Positions 1-11,163 are shown, numbered from the stretch's first letter. The stretch is DNA of 64,000 bases from Ophioderma brevispina (GCA_023653785.1 JAMKCH010058063.1:1-64000); one strand, 5' to 3'. Notes: a model not told the origin generated them from the sequence alone. Made by a program: numbers and translations.

Positions 1-40
1 ACTGTTGTTGTAGTCTGTTGATGTTGTTGAAGTACATATG

Positions 41-880
41 TAGAGAGTGGTCCACTTTTTTAACTGCAAATTTCTCAAAAGTTGGTAGACATATCAAAAT
101 AGTTTGAGGGTATTTATTAACTACAATATCTTGTTGGAACCTGGTGAAAACGGTCTTGAAAACAAAGCTGAAATGATAAAATGGCCGCCATTTAGAGAAA
201 AAAGGTCAAAAACCACTTTGCACACACGTAAGTCTATGACACTCTGTTGACTGTCACAAATTATATCCAAGATTGATACATACATTGAACAACGCAGCCC
301 GTCATGGGACTTGGTATTTAATGAATACCACAAAGGTAAGAATTAAGGCACCTCAAATTATTTCAAATTTCTCGTATAAATTTAAAAATAAAACGGCTGC
401 AATATTTCTTCTTTATGATCTTGTCCCAAACCATGCAAACATTGCAGAAAAACATGCAAGTCTCTTTCAATTTAAAATCCCCCCTCCATTGAAATCAACT
501 TATTTATTATGTAAATGGGCATTTCAAGTTCAGTTTCACAGTGATATTCTCTCATTCATTTTCAAATGGTAAACACTTAAACACAACTCGAAGGGTGCAT
601 GGTCAGTAGTTTGTTAAGTGAGTAGGCCTACAGTTCATGGTATTGATTACTGTTAGCCATCATGATTGCACCATAGACTTGCATTTGTGCAAAGTGTTTT
701 TGACCATATTTCGCTACACAGCTTCCATTTTGTTATTTGATCTTTGTTTTCAACACTGTTTTCACCAGGTTCTAACAAGATATTGTAGTTAATAAATATC
801 TTCACAAAATTGTGATATAGCCACCCACTTTTGAGAAATTTGCAGACATAAAAGTGTAAACTTTTGGACCACTCTAGCTC
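41..880. mobile_element. Inverted-repeat DNA element (family R1)
   Basis: The two ends, about 43-235 and 670-878, are imperfect reverse complements of each other (AGAGTGGTCC at the left end, GGACCACTCT at the right), giving terminal inverted repeats of about 190 bp around a 430-bp core. The core recurs near 30040-30345 and the right arm recurs near 31965-32163 and 40665-40868, so this is a dispersed family. No transposase-like frame is visible and the open frames here are chance translations. The flanks (CTGTTGTTG words at 1-30 and 880-895) look like two halves of one interrupted R2 repeat. A non-autonomous foldback or MITE-like DNA transposon fits; the superfamily is not assigned. Confidence 0.7.
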
Positions 881-1285
881 TGTTGTTGTTATGAAAAAGG
901 GTAAACATTTGCCTGTTATATCCAGATACTTCAAAGGATTTAAACCAAATTTGAGTTGTAGGTGCAACATGGGATCCCGCATTTGTTGGTGAGGTCAAAG
1001 GTCACATACCAAGGTCAAAGGTCACATACCAAGGTCAAAGGTCACATACCAAGGTCAAAGGTCACATACCAAGGTCAAAGGTCATATGAGGTCAAGTTGT
1101 AAGATAGGCTGAAAATGTAAAATTGACCTGAAGTTCAATTGGAACCAAACTTGGCTTATGGATATTACATGCAAACCCTCATTTGTTTATGAGGTCAAAG
1201 GTCACATGCCAAGGTCAAAGGTCATATGAGGCCTATCATTCACAAACCATGATGGCAGGTGACACTCGGACTGCAATATTTTTTG
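881..1285 (+). repeat. Dispersed repeat R2 with AGGTCA tandem sites
   Basis: This stretch matches 5690-6090 closely over its whole length: CTGTTGTTG words, ATGAAAAAGGGT, AGGTGCAACATGG, a run of AGGTCAAAGGTCA sites, then AGTTCAATTGGAAC and GATGGCAGG near the end. It is a dispersed repeat of unknown class; the layout would suit the 3' end of a retroelement but no coding part is attached. Confidence 0.65.
992..1084 (+). promoter_or_regulatory. Five tandem DR1-type nuclear-receptor half-site pairs
   Basis: AGGTCAAAGGTCA occurs five times with an exact 20-bp period (starts 992, 1012, 1032, 1052, 1072). Two more copies start at 1192 and 1212. AGGTCA-A-AGGTCA is the consensus DR1 element bound by RXR, HNF4, COUP-TF and PPAR-RXR dimers in animals. 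The sites sit inside a dispersed repeat, so they may be a repeat-internal minisatellite with no role in gene control. Binding is inferred from the motif alone. Confidence 0.4.
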
Positions 1286-1365
1286 CCAAGTGACCAATTC
1301 TCAGTTAGCTAGGGAACAACCATATTTCTGATGTCTTTCTCTTTTGGGATCGAGGCTGGCAGTAA

Positions 1366-1878
1366 GGGTATATCAAAATAAAGGAAACCAACATTTACTG
1401 ACAATTTGAAAACTACAGATTTCATAATCAAAAATTGCATGTCTAAGAAAGATCAGAATGCCCTCTTTCCAATAACACCCTGATCATTTACCCAATGTCA
1501 CAGTTGACAGCTCTGGGACAAGTTAGCATGATTTTGAGATTTTGACCACCAGTTGTGTTCCTAAAGCATAAGGTGTGACATTCAATCCAGAGTGGATCTG
1601 TTCATTATTTTGAGTGCTGATCACAATTCCATAAAAGTTATCAAGGTATAGTCTGGAACATTCATCCTAACTTAAACTCCAGGAACATAATTGGTGGTCA
1701 AAATCTCATACAATCATGCTATGCTTTGTTCAGGCAACGATGGTGTTGGGTATGATCAGGGTGTTATTGGTAAGACGACATTCAGACATTAGTTTAGACA
1801 TACAATGCTTGATTATGAAATCTGTAGCTTATAAATTGACATTGAACTTTGGTTTCCTTTATTTCGATATACCCCATA
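1366..1878. mobile_element. Foldback element with ~200-bp arms
   Basis: About 1366-1565 and 1679-1878 are imperfect reverse complements (GGGTATATC, ATAAAGGAAACC, CTACAGATTTCATAATCA, AACACCCTGATCAT, GATTTTGACCACCA are all mirrored). The spacer of about 115 bp is not repeated. There is no coding content: the 87-residue frame beginning at 1716 lies wholly in the right arm and its flank. Confidence 0.75.
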
Positions 1879-2024
1879 TAATGCCTCTGAAAAAGCCACT
1901 GAAACTAATAATGATTCGTAGATCAGTTGATCACCCAGGATATCATACACCTGATGATCCTTCGAGTGAAACACTGTAGCCTAAACAATGGAGTAATTAT
2001 ACTCGCCATCTTTCAAGTTTAATG

Positions 2025-3036
2025 TATACAGGCTGTCCAAAGAAATGTTAACACTCGGGACAAAGGCATTTTTTTAAACCTAAAGTGCACATGTGTATTT
2101 GTTTGATATCCTCTTAAAGCCAAATAAATAAGCTTTTATTTGCCGTTTTTTCATTCCAATCTGATATTTAGAACAAACGATATGCTTGTCAAAAAGAGAG
2201 TGCAAAATCGGATTGGTCCGATTTGCATTGGTTTTATTTGTAAGATTGGGGGAGACATTTTGTAACATACTTAAAACTGGAAATTATTGACTATTGAACC
2301 TACTGAAGACATTGCTAATCCCTTTTGAACTCCATTATGGTCGATAAAGTATAAACATTGTCTTTATGATCAGCAATGCTTTTGTGTGCGTTTTTAAAAA
2401 AATATTAATCGGTGAGTTCGCTTTCATTAGAAGACTTAGCCTTATCAAATCGCTCAAAATTACACAGAATGCTAAAACCAAACCAACCAAAAACAATCAG
2501 ATGCTTCATATTGAATTCCCAAGGAAACCTATGATTCTGTAGACAGAACAAACAACAAAACAGGCAAAAAAAAAACAAGAAAATGAAACCTCTGATAATA
2601 GGCTTACATGGATAGTGAAGCAGGCGGAATTGGAAATAAAGACACCAGTAGCCCAACAGATCCATAACGGACCAGAATGGTAAAAATTCAAGCCAACAAC
2701 TTTCTTGTTAGAAGAGCCGTTGTGCTAGATTCAATGATGAGTGCTTGGTAAAACACAATGGCAGAAATTTTGAAGTCTTCCTTCAACAGAATAAAACATC
2801 ATGATCCATTTCTTTTCCTTTTAAGATGGAAAGAAGATGTTCTCTGAAGTTAAGTGTATTCATGTTGCATCATGCATTTCAAATGCTTAGAGGCAAAAAT
2901 CAGACCAAGTTCATTTTGCACTCTCATATTTGATAAAGCACCACTTTAGTTCTATGCATCGGATTGGAATGAAATAAATGGCAAATAAAAGCCTATTTTA
3001 TTGGCTTTAAAGGAGTGTTAACAACCTGTACACCAC
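2025..3036. mobile_element. Foldback element, ~1 kb
   Basis: The left arm (about 2025-2260) and right arm (about 2860-3036) mirror each other: GTTAACACTC, TTAAAGCCAA, GCTTTTATTTGCC, TTCATTCCAATC and GAGAGTGCAAAAT appear on opposite strands in the same order. The 600-bp middle has no recognisable gene. A non-autonomous inverted-repeat transposon is the simplest reading; the arms have accumulated indels. Confidence 0.6.
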
Positions 3037-3154
3037 TCTCTTTACTGATCGAGCACTCTACTTGACGAAAAGAGGATTATAATCGGTAAGGTGTGTGTGT
3101 AATTACAACTGCACAACAAGTATCTCGGCATGTTTTTCGATCAGACATTGAATG

Positions 3155-3640
3155 CAAGTCTCCATTTTGAAAGTTTCAAAATATACCATTTTATTGTCAG
3201 GTCTTGCTTTCATTTAATACCTGGCTTGTAAAAAAACCCCCCCTTAAACGTGCAGAACTGGCGAGATAGAACGCCAAAGACGCAAACCCCCAACAACCAA
3301 AAGTTGCAGTTTTTGGATTTTTCCAATGGGATTGCAGTGTACTGGGACAAGAAACACACGGACCACAATCAATATTGCAAGTAGGGCTTTCTCGCTCATT
3401 CATATGGCAATCTCTTTGTGTAAAATCATAACACGCGTATATTGACATTGTTACCACACATGTACATTGACCATTGAAAAAAATCAAAAAAATGCAACTT
3501 TTGGTTTGGGGGTTTGGTCTTCGGGCACTCTATCTCGTCATGTTTGCATGCTTTTTTACAGGCGAGGTGTTAAAATGAAAGAGCAAGACCTAGGCACAAA
3601 GTGTGTATTTCGAAAAAAACTTTCAAAATGGTCCTAAAGT
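3155..3640. mobile_element. Foldback element with ~165-bp arms
   Basis: About 3160-3325 and 3475-3635 are reverse complements with minor changes (CATTTTGAAAGTTT, AGGTCTTGCT, CGAGATAGA, CAAACCCCCAA, AAAAGTTGCA mirrored). The spacer is about 150 bp. The 96-residue minus-strand frame over the left arm shows no family resemblance. Confidence 0.7.
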
Positions 3641-4556
3641 TTGGCAAAATTACTGGATCGGAACACATGCCGAGGATACTTTTTTGTTTTGTGCCAGGTG
3701 TATTGATATTGTGGCCCAGAGGATGTATTGAGGCAATCCAACAATGCACCAGTTTTGAGGGGAAATTTCACCTCATAAGGTAATGTGATCCCACAAAATC
3801 TATTCTTAACACATAAATACCCAGGACTTTTCACTCATTTAGCCCACAAAGTACTAGTACTTAGGTAATTTAATTTATAGCATGATCTTAAAATAGTTTG
3901 TGGTTTATTAAGCTTCTGAACACGTTTTATCACTCAGTAGACAGTTTTTTTGTACTGAATAATATAGGCACATGCATGAATTATGGGATTGGTTCAAATC
4001 ACCCTCTGATAGTGCAACCGTATCACATATGTCGGCATATTTCCACATTATGAGGGTGGGTTTTTGCGAAATTCGCATGCCTAATTACCTTGTTTTTCGA
4101 GAGTTTCTACAATATACATTAATTAATTAATTTATTATAATTATAGATTTTAGTCCTTTCCCTCAAAAATCATAATCAGTATTCACATGCTAGTATATTT
4201 TAAAGATCACCATCATATACACAGGTTTGATATAGCGTTCTAATTTGCAGATCCCAAAATAAACGATTTTGCATACCGATCTATTTTGACATATTTCTAT
4301 TATTCTTTAGGAAACAAGCTTTTCATATAGTGATCTATTTAACGTTCATTGAAAAATAATGGTATAAGATGTGTCGTATTTGCAATTACGTATGTTTATT
4401 CACAAACTAGAAAAAATCCTCTTTTCTACTCTTGAACGGAATAAACCTCATATTGAATACAGTTATTCTGTGTTATAGGAAATAATATAAAAAAACCCTC
4501 AATAATGGTACCCACTAGTACTTGCAAATTACCAACTTAACACCTATTGTAAGAAC
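3641..4556. other. AT-rich spacer without recognised features
   Basis: I see no gene, inverted repeat or tandem array here; the short open frame at its start has no recognisable motif. The stretch is AT-rich with several TAATTAAT-type simple patches. Confidence 0.5.
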
Positions 4557-4615
4557 ATAATACATACATACAGACACACACATACACCACAACACACACA
4601 GACAGACAGGAGACA
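4557..4615 (+). repeat. Imperfect (ACAT)/(ACAC)/(ACAG) microsatellite
   Basis: A short, impure run of ACAT, ACAC and ACAG units ending in GACAGACAGGAGACA. Confidence 0.7.
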
Positions 4616-5254
4616 TATACCTGTGGGCTGTTTGAACTTGTCAGAGTAGAGTAGTAAAGTAAGTGTTGAAAGTGATATAGGCATTAAAATTATATTAATG
4701 TTATCAAACAGCCAAAGCATAAATATGTATAATAATTAAAGAAATATTATTAATGCTCTTTATATTTGGTTAAAATAAATTTGAAAAAGTTCCATTGCAT
4801 AAGTAGTTAGGTACATAATAATTGTAGAAGTGGATGACAAAATATTGAAGATTAAAAGGCGCATTATATACAAGGACACTGAATAATGCGGAGCCTGCAG
4901 GCATCTGCCCTCAGAAGGTTTCTGCAACTTTAACAAAAAGCATACAAGAACAGGACACTAAGAACAAGAAATAAAGGTGCGGAAAAGCAAAGCAAAAGAC
5001 ATTAGAAGCTATATATTAAAGTAGAAAAACAGCAGATAAATACAAAAGTGGGATTGATGGCTATGGGGATGGACAATGATGACTTTGGAGATGGACATGG
5101 GTCATATTGAGCAAGGAGCAATTTTATTCATATCAGATTTTGAAAATGGCAACAATTAGACTTTCCATTCCATGTGAGTAAAGCAAGTTCCAAGCAAATG
5201 GTCTTGGGCTTTATAAGTATTGGAAGTTTTAAAGGTCTCATGGCCAGTCAGCTA
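4616..5254. other. Unassigned spacer
   Basis: There is no open frame of note and no visible repeat structure. A purine-rich part (about 4930-5060) is low in complexity but has no period. Confidence 0.45.
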
Positions 5255-5600
5255 CTAGCCTCGTCCCCAGGGACCCTAGCTTTTACCGTAGGGGTCAAAA
5301 TTTTTGGTATCAGAAGAAGCTACTATTTTTTCTCATTACCCTGTTAAATTTTAGGGCTGAAGGACGTTGGGTTTGGTTGTTAATGAGGCGAAACGGTGCC
5401 CCTTTTTGGTCGACCCATATTAATTTTGCACAGTACGCATAGCATGGGGATTGTCAAAATCACGTTTAGCTCTCACATCAACGGGTTGAACTATCGGCGC
5501 GAAACTTACAATGGGGGTTTTGGGTGAAGACCATTCATCAAATAAAAACTTATGACTTTAATCGGGCCCCATCCCCCTTTAATAACCAAGGAATGTGAAC
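5255..5600 (+). repeat. Dispersed repeat also present at 29055-29145
   Basis: CTCGTCCCCAG, GCTACTATTTTT, TCTCATT and ATCCTGT/ACCCTGT occur in the same order near 5268-5345 and 29070-29145. The region is more GC-rich than its flanks and ends in ATCGGGCCCCATCCCCC. No coding signal was recognised. Confidence 0.45.
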
Positions 5601-5689
5601 ATTGGAATATAACATGTCACGTTTTTCCTTGATTTACTGTGTCCCTGCCCCTAAGGCAGGAAGACACATGAGGATCATTTGTCCACTGT

Positions 5690-6090
5690 TGTTGATGTCT
5701 GTTGTTGTTATCTGTTGTTGTTGATGCCTGTTGTTGTTGATGCCTGTTGTCATGAAAAAGGGTTAACATTTGACTGTAATATCCTCATACTTTGATGGAT
5801 TTAAACCAAACTTGGGTCACAGGTGCAACATGGCATCACCCATTTATTGATGAGGTCAAAGGTCATATACCAAGGTCAAAGGTCATGTGAGGTCAAGTTG
5901 TAAGATGTAAAATGTAAAATTGACCTCATTTGAAAAGTTGAAGTTCAATTGGAACTAAACTCGATTTATGGAATTTACATGCAAACCCTCATTTGTTTAT
6001 GAGGTCCAAGGTCACATGTCAAAGGTCATGTTAGGCCTATCATTCAGTAACCGCGATGGCAGGCGACAAGCGGTTTGAGGACCGATGTTT
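5690..6090 (+). repeat. Second copy of dispersed repeat R2
   Basis: This is co-linear with 881-1285. Here only two perfect AGGTCAAAGGTCA sites remain (5853-5865 and 5873-5885), plus a damaged pair near 6001-6030, so the number of DR1 units differs between copies. A CTGTTGTTG/GATGCCTG run precedes it. Confidence 0.65.
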
Positions 6091-6236
6091 TTTTTTTTAA
6101 ATCAGACACATATCCTTCAGAATATGGAAATACCGCCATTATAATGGTCATTTTGGGAGTGTTGGTGTCTTTATATTTAATGCTAATTTGTGGAAGCTAG
6201 TTCCCACTTTGCTTATTGTATTAGAAAGCCTCAGAC

Positions 6237-6631
6237 CAGGGCCGTAGCCAGGGGGGTGCGAGGGTGCGACGCACCCCCCCAAAATGACAAAGGTCCGCTT
6301 TATGATGTTGAAGGTCCGCTTTTCAATGTTAAATTTTGCCGTTTGTGTAAATTTTGTTGTTTCAAGGGTCGTTTTGCATGCTATATGAATGAATAAGCAG
6401 CTGTTAATACTATTACATTAAGCATGGCTGGTGTTATTATACTGTTTCTCAACCCTGCGATGATGTTGGCATGTTTCTCACCCCCCCCCTTCAGAATTTG
6501 GAAACGACAGTGAAAAAATTTGGGTCAACCGGCGAGCGCAGCGAGCCAAAAAATTTTTTTTATTTGGTACGCAAAAGGTCCACTTCTGGCAAATCCGCAC
6601 CCCCCCACATAAATTCCTGGCTACGGGCCTG
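6237..6631. mobile_element. hAT-type MITE with 8-bp target duplication CCTCAGAC
   Basis: CAGGGCCGTAGCC at the left end pairs with GGCTACGGGCCTG at the right, and the flanks carry the perfect 8-bp direct repeat CCTCAGAC (6229-6236 and 6632-6639). An 8-bp duplication and ends beginning CAG are typical of the hAT superfamily. Sub-terminal stretches rich in G (left) and C (right), with AAGGTCCGCTT/AAGGTCCACTT words inside, are shared with 11574-11813 and 16052-16343. There is no transposase frame, so it is non-autonomous. Confidence 0.88.
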
Positions 6632-6855
6632 CCTCAGACTCTTGAGGGAGTTGGGGTGTAGGGGTGTATGATGATGTAAGTGGTGGACGTGTTTATGTGG
6701 GGTGAGATGGACGTGTGTGTGTGTATGTGGGATCAGGATGAGTTTATGTGGATAGAGGGAGTGGATGTATGTGGGATAGAGGGAATTGATGTATGTGGGA
6801 TAGATGGAATGGGTCAATGTGGGATAGAGAGTATGGATGTATGTAGGATAGAGGG

Positions 6856-7313
6856 CAGTGGCGTACCCAGAATCATCAGAGTGGGGCACGGTGAAGAGTT
6901 AAAACCTGCCGTGTTATCGACAAGGAGACATTAATTCTCAGATCTCTAATCCAGTAGGATTATTATTGTGTTAAGTAGGCTATAATCGCCGTAATAATTG
7001 TCTGAACTAAGCGTACGCAGTACCGGTGTATGCGACCAGTACATGGGCGTATCGCGTGCCTATTTTTATCTTTGTGTTTATGCGCTGTTTACAGCAGTGC
7101 GACTTTCACGCACACACGCAGCAGATTGTTCGAATCAGTTCAAACAATTATTACTGAGAGTATAGTGTACTGTATGTAATCCCTGCTTACCCAAGTATAA
7201 TAGAACGACTTGCGTAACGAGTTAGGAGAACCAGTATAACATGTTGGTTGATAACACACAGTAAGTTAACTCTGCTTTGCGCCCCCGCTTTGCTGATCCT
7301 GAGTATGCCACTG
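6856..7313. mobile_element. DNA transposon fragment/MITE inserted in the minisatellite
   Basis: The ends are CAGTGGCGTACCCAG and, inverted, CAGTGGCATACTCAG, with mirrored GATCAxCA and GGGGC inner parts. The flanks share GAGGG (6851-6855 and 7314-7318), a 5-bp duplication at most; an 8-bp hAT duplication is not intact, though the minisatellite unit itself contains GAGGG, which confuses the call. The interior has no transposase frame. Confidence 0.7.
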
Positions 7314-7354
7314 GAGGGAGTGGATGTTATGTGTGATAGAGTGGTGATTGTATG

Positions 7355-7763
7355 CAGTGGTGTAGCCAGATGCTATTTGGTTGAGATGAGCCTGACGGTC
7401 CACTTGAAGAATTCAGGTCATGGCACCTGCAGGCCAGATTGGCAGCAAAGTTTAGGTTTAAAGTTCAATGGTCAGCATGCGACAAGTAAATTTTACAAAA
7501 TCGTGCAAGAATTAGCCCTCAGAAGACATTTAAAGCATATAAAACCAAAATTTTCAGGGGACCCCCCGGGCCCCCCCCGTGCCTTCACCCCTGGACCCCA
7601 CCAGGGGCCCTAAGACGGGCCCCTGGACCCCACCAGGGGCCCTAAGGCGGGCCCCTGGACCCCACCAGGGGCCCTAAGGCGGGGCCCATGGCCCCCACCC
7701 ATCTTCTGTCGGTTGAGATGCGACACTAGCCCCCCCAATATGAAAATCATAGCTACGCTACTG
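7355..7763. mobile_element. hAT-type MITE, near-perfect 8-bp target duplication
   Basis: The left end CAGTGGTGTAGCCAG matches the inverted right end CAGTAGCGTAGCTA. Flanking direct repeats are ATTGTATG (7347-7354) and GTTGTATG (7764-7771), one mismatch in eight. It sits in the same minisatellite as 6856-7313, 41 bp downstream. The interior holds a GC-rich 32-bp tandem repeat. Confidence 0.78.
7588..7683 (+). repeat. 32-bp GC-rich tandem repeat, three copies
   Basis: Three near-identical units begin CCCCTGGACCCCACCAGGGG; each contains the hairpin CCCCTGG...CCAGGGG, followed by CCCTAAGRCGGG. It lies inside the MITE at 7355-7763. Only one position (A or G before CGGG) varies between units. Confidence 0.85.
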
Positions 7764-7925
7764 GTTGTATGTGTGATAAAGGAGTGGGTGTATGTTGGAT
7801 CGATGGATGTTAATGAGGATAAAAGGAGTGGTTGTATGTGGGAAGAGCAGAGTGGGCTGTATGTGTGATAGAGGGAGTGTGTGTACATGTGTGCATGCAT
7901 GCATGCATGCATGTGTGTGTTATAG

Positions 7926-9437
7926 AAGTTGGTAAAACCATGGGATCACAACAGTAAACTATTGTCCCAACTTTTTTGAAACTGTTGATAGCTTACTGCG
8001 AAAAAGTCCATGATTTTAAAATTCAAGGACTTTCAGATAAACACAATTGGAAGTAAATTTGTATATGTTGAGATGTACACCTTTCCAGGAAAAAGGACTT
8101 GCTTCCCTAATGCTATCTTTGAGAGTGTAAAGGATAAATTGATTATAAAAGAAATGTAACTATCGTGTATAATTGATTCTCTGAAATAGCACTGAAATGT
8201 ATTGATTGAATTATGCATTGCATAATTTGAAACTGAAGTGTGTAATTCAGTGTTACAATGTTGTCATTGAATGGAAATGAAATGACTTGAAATTCTATTA
8301 ATCAACTTCCATTTTTTTTCACTCTATGAACACACTTGATTTTTGATGAAACTACAGTTCAAAAGCAAAGAAGGGCAGTGTTTAAAGTGCTTTCACAAGT
8401 TAACAGTAAAGTGTCACAAATTTCATCAAATTTACAACTGTCATGCAGAGGGCACAAAGTTGGATACAAAAATTTGTTTTGATAATTCAATATGCAGAAA
8501 TATTAGCAATGAGCGCAAGGACATTGTCCCTGGCCCCTTGTCGCTTCCCCCTAGTTGGGTGCTTAGCAGTTCATGTGCTCTACGCTGCTCACTACTGTTC
8601 TACCTGCTCCCAGCTAGGGCCGAAGCAACTGCTTTCCCCGTTCGGGCAAATTGGTCCTAACTCTTATCTCACCTGTACTTAGTACAGGGAGAGATGTGGC
8701 TTGGGGTTTAGTTTCCCCATTTCTCTTAGCAGAGCCATTATAAGGGTCAATGGCCATACCTAATAATAAAGTTATTTTAAACCTGTTCTGATGTCATGAT
8801 GAATGAATATAAAACTTTTATATGTAAGCAGTATTTGGATTGATTTATAAATTCTTAAGGGCAGCACTTAGGTGGGAAGCCAATAAAAAATCTTTGCATT
8901 GTATGCACCATCTTTCAATACTGTAGGAAAAATAGAGAATTTTGATCCATCTTTTCCATTTTGTGGCCTTTTGTGCTTCTGCACCAGGTCAAATTACTTC
9001 ATCTGGATACTTATGATCAAATTCAACAATTTATGAGGCTCAAATCGTGAAATTAAAATCCCATTCTGTTTGCAAAATCATCTCACGTGGGCAACCATTT
9101 TACAATTGCATACAAGTTACCATGGGTATGCGTCATATCGAATCGATGCATCAAGGCATTTCTGATGCGCTCATTACATCGCGCGTGCCGAATAACACAG
9201 ACGTGTATTGCGTAATACGCGAAATTACCCGCCCTTTTGCAGTTCAGCCCATGTGATTGTTTTTGGTCAAAAATGCGTAACATAGTAAAAGTAAAATGAA
9301 CAAAATATGAGGAAAAAATAAATATACATAGATTCTGTGAAAATATATGGAAAGAAAACATGTTAATGCCATTAAACATGAAAAAAAAACCCTAAAAACT
9401 GGCCCATTGACTAAGTCCTGATGCTTAACGCCACCTT
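7926..9437. other. Spacer without a supported gene
   Basis: Open frames of 79-105 residues lie at 8343-8682, but the protein has no family motif and no splice or start context stands out. A GC-richer patch (8520-8700) is followed by an AATAATAAAG-type tail near 8761-8775, which might be the 3' end of an old retroelement. The rest is featureless. Confidence 0.4.
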
Positions 9438-9955
9438 AAGAGTGCCCCCAATTTTCAAAATTTGAGATTTTTGCACAGTTGTGTAGGTAATTGTCTAGTA
9501 AACTATACCTGCGAGTAGTAATGCTGAAAAATGCATATTTGTCATAAAAGAAGCGATGTTGTAATTGAATTGAAATCCCTGATTGTAATTTAATGGCGGA
9601 GCTGGAAATGCCAAATTTATGTCCGCCCGATGATGGTGAATTGTCTTGAAAATAGTGCCAACTCGCCAAAATGACCTCTAACTTGACTGGCCTGAACCAC
9701 TGGGCCTGAACAGACAGAGCAACTAATGGATGACCGTAGACACGTACATGGCGCAATTTCCCAGCTATTTCATATTGAAGGATGTTTCCAGCAGCCGTTG
9801 AATTATTATCAGAGATCTCCGATATTAATTATTCTAATTATAAAATTCCTTATTTTGCGACACATAGAGAATGTTGAGCTCTAACATTCACAGGTATTGT
9901 TTACTAGCCAACTATGCAAAAATCTGAAAATATCCGGAAAATTGGGGGTGCTCTT
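9438..9955. mobile_element. Foldback element with ~110-bp arms
   Basis: AGAGTGCCCCCAATTTT, GATTTTTGCA.AGTTG and CTAGTAAAC.ATACCTG at the left (9438-9515) are mirrored at the right (about 9885-9955). The 106-residue minus-strand frame overlaps the left arm and has no recognised domain. Confidence 0.65.
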
Positions 9956-10189
9956 CCAAAAATGTGCTGTTATTGCTTTAAATCATTTGTCAGAACTGTG
10001 TCGCTACTGCTAAAAATTCTAAAAAATAAGAGGCATTTTGCATGGGGTCAAACAGCTGTGCATGTGGGCCGATTAAAGGGGCATATTATAATGGTGCAAG
10101 TACCAAATAAATGGCCCAATTTCAACCATTATCATGTTTTGAGGAGTCCAAGTGTGTGAAAATATCGGATCCAAAACATGATAATGATA

Positions 10190-10316
10190 AAATTGGATTA
10201 TTTACGCCCAATATTAATTGGTCTCGCTATGAGTTTTAAAATATTGGGCTCGACTGCGTCTCGCCCAATGTTTTTGCAACTCATAGCTCGACCAATTAAT
10301 TTGGCTTAATCCAATT
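10190..10316. repeat. CpG-containing ~125-bp palindrome
   Basis: ATTGGATTA, CCAATTAAT, CTATGAGTT and ATTGGGC are mirrored around the centre CTCGACTGCGTCTCG near 10253. The two halves match over almost the whole length. It is probably a small foldback repeat. Confidence 0.7.
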
Positions 10317-10849
10317 ATATATAGATTTAGTAGTTTGAAACCACAAGCCTAAAGCTTCATCTGGGGGGGTGCACACAATATGGGGTCAAAGGCCATGTCG
10401 GAGTTTTAAAGAGACATTCTTTGAAAATGTTCAAAATGCTAGCAGTGCCAAATGCTTGGCCCAAGTACAAGCAGACTTCAGTAGATTCTGTGGGTTGTAC
10501 ACAGATTAGTGCCAAAGGTAAACTGCGGGACTGATTAAAGGGGCATTCTTTGAAATAATAGATTCCTTCTGCTGTTGATGCTGTAAAGTGAGGTATTTCT
10601 ATTTCTGTATCTCAAATATATTGTGGTTTATACCCTGTATGCTTGGGTTCCCACAGTGAAACATATTGTGGACATTGGAACTTTTGACAGGTTGCCTGAA
10701 AACACCTTTTAATACAGTTCATTTTTCAAACTTGAGTCTAACTGCATTCATCAGCAGACATTGTAAATCGTGTGGTTGCTGGTTGACAAGCTTTTTGTAA
10801 AAGAGGTTATTAAACTTTGTTGATGTTTTAAGCTGTCATTGAGTCGTAA
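10317..10849. other. Spacer without recognised features
   Basis: No open frame of note and no repeat structure was seen. Confidence 0.4.
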
Positions 10850-10853
10850 TTAA

Positions 10854-11163
10854 AGCCACAATCATTTTTTTCCAAAATTCAAAATGCCAATTTTGTCGCT
10901 TAATTGCTAGTGTTAGGTCATTTCAATGTATTACTGTTCTTTGTGAAAAAAAGACACTTAAAAGCATTTTAAAGCGGTCTTGAAGATGCCATTTAAAACT
11001 GTTTCTAGACTTTAAAAGAAGTCAGATCCCGACTTTTATTAGTAAACAAAAAAATAATTTCTTGACTACAACAATTTTCAATACAACAATGCTAAAAAAT
11101 AGACTTTGATGAAAAAAAGGGGTGCAATTTATTTACATTTTGAAGAAATCACTGATAGTGGCT
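10854..11163. mobile_element. TTAA-flanked MITE
   Basis: TTAA (10850-10853) precedes AGCCACAATC and TTAA (11164-11167) follows GATAGTGGCT, so the ends are short inverted repeats with a TTAA target site. TTAA target use is characteristic of piggyBac and Kolobok elements. The right end ATCACTGATAGTG is shared with the element ending at 24959. There is no transposase frame. Confidence 0.75.

Larger units (their letters stand above)
6660..7925 (+). repeat. GGATGTATGTGGGATAGAGG minisatellite, split by two insertions
   Basis: Units of about 22-24 bp built on GGATGTATGTGGGATAGAGG run from about 6675 to 6855, resume at 7314-7354 and again at 7764-7925, where they end in a (GCAT)n/(GT)n tail. The breaks coincide exactly with two inserted elements. 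The open frames rich in V-D-V-C-G-I (plus) and T-H-S-L-Y-P (minus) translate this array and are not genes. Confidence 0.8.

Noticed and set aside
2405..2691. Hydrophobic minus-strand frames (86 and 61 residues) resembling a membrane protein
   Set aside because: They overlap in different frames and come from A-rich sequence inside a foldback element.
6680..6934. 84-residue frame rich in Val-Asp-Val-Cys-Gly-Ile
   Set aside because: It is a translation of the minisatellite and runs into an inserted MITE.
8343..8682. 105- and 79-residue overlapping frames
   Set aside because: No protein-family motif, no splice or start context, and overlapping frames of similar length suggest chance in a GC-richer patch.
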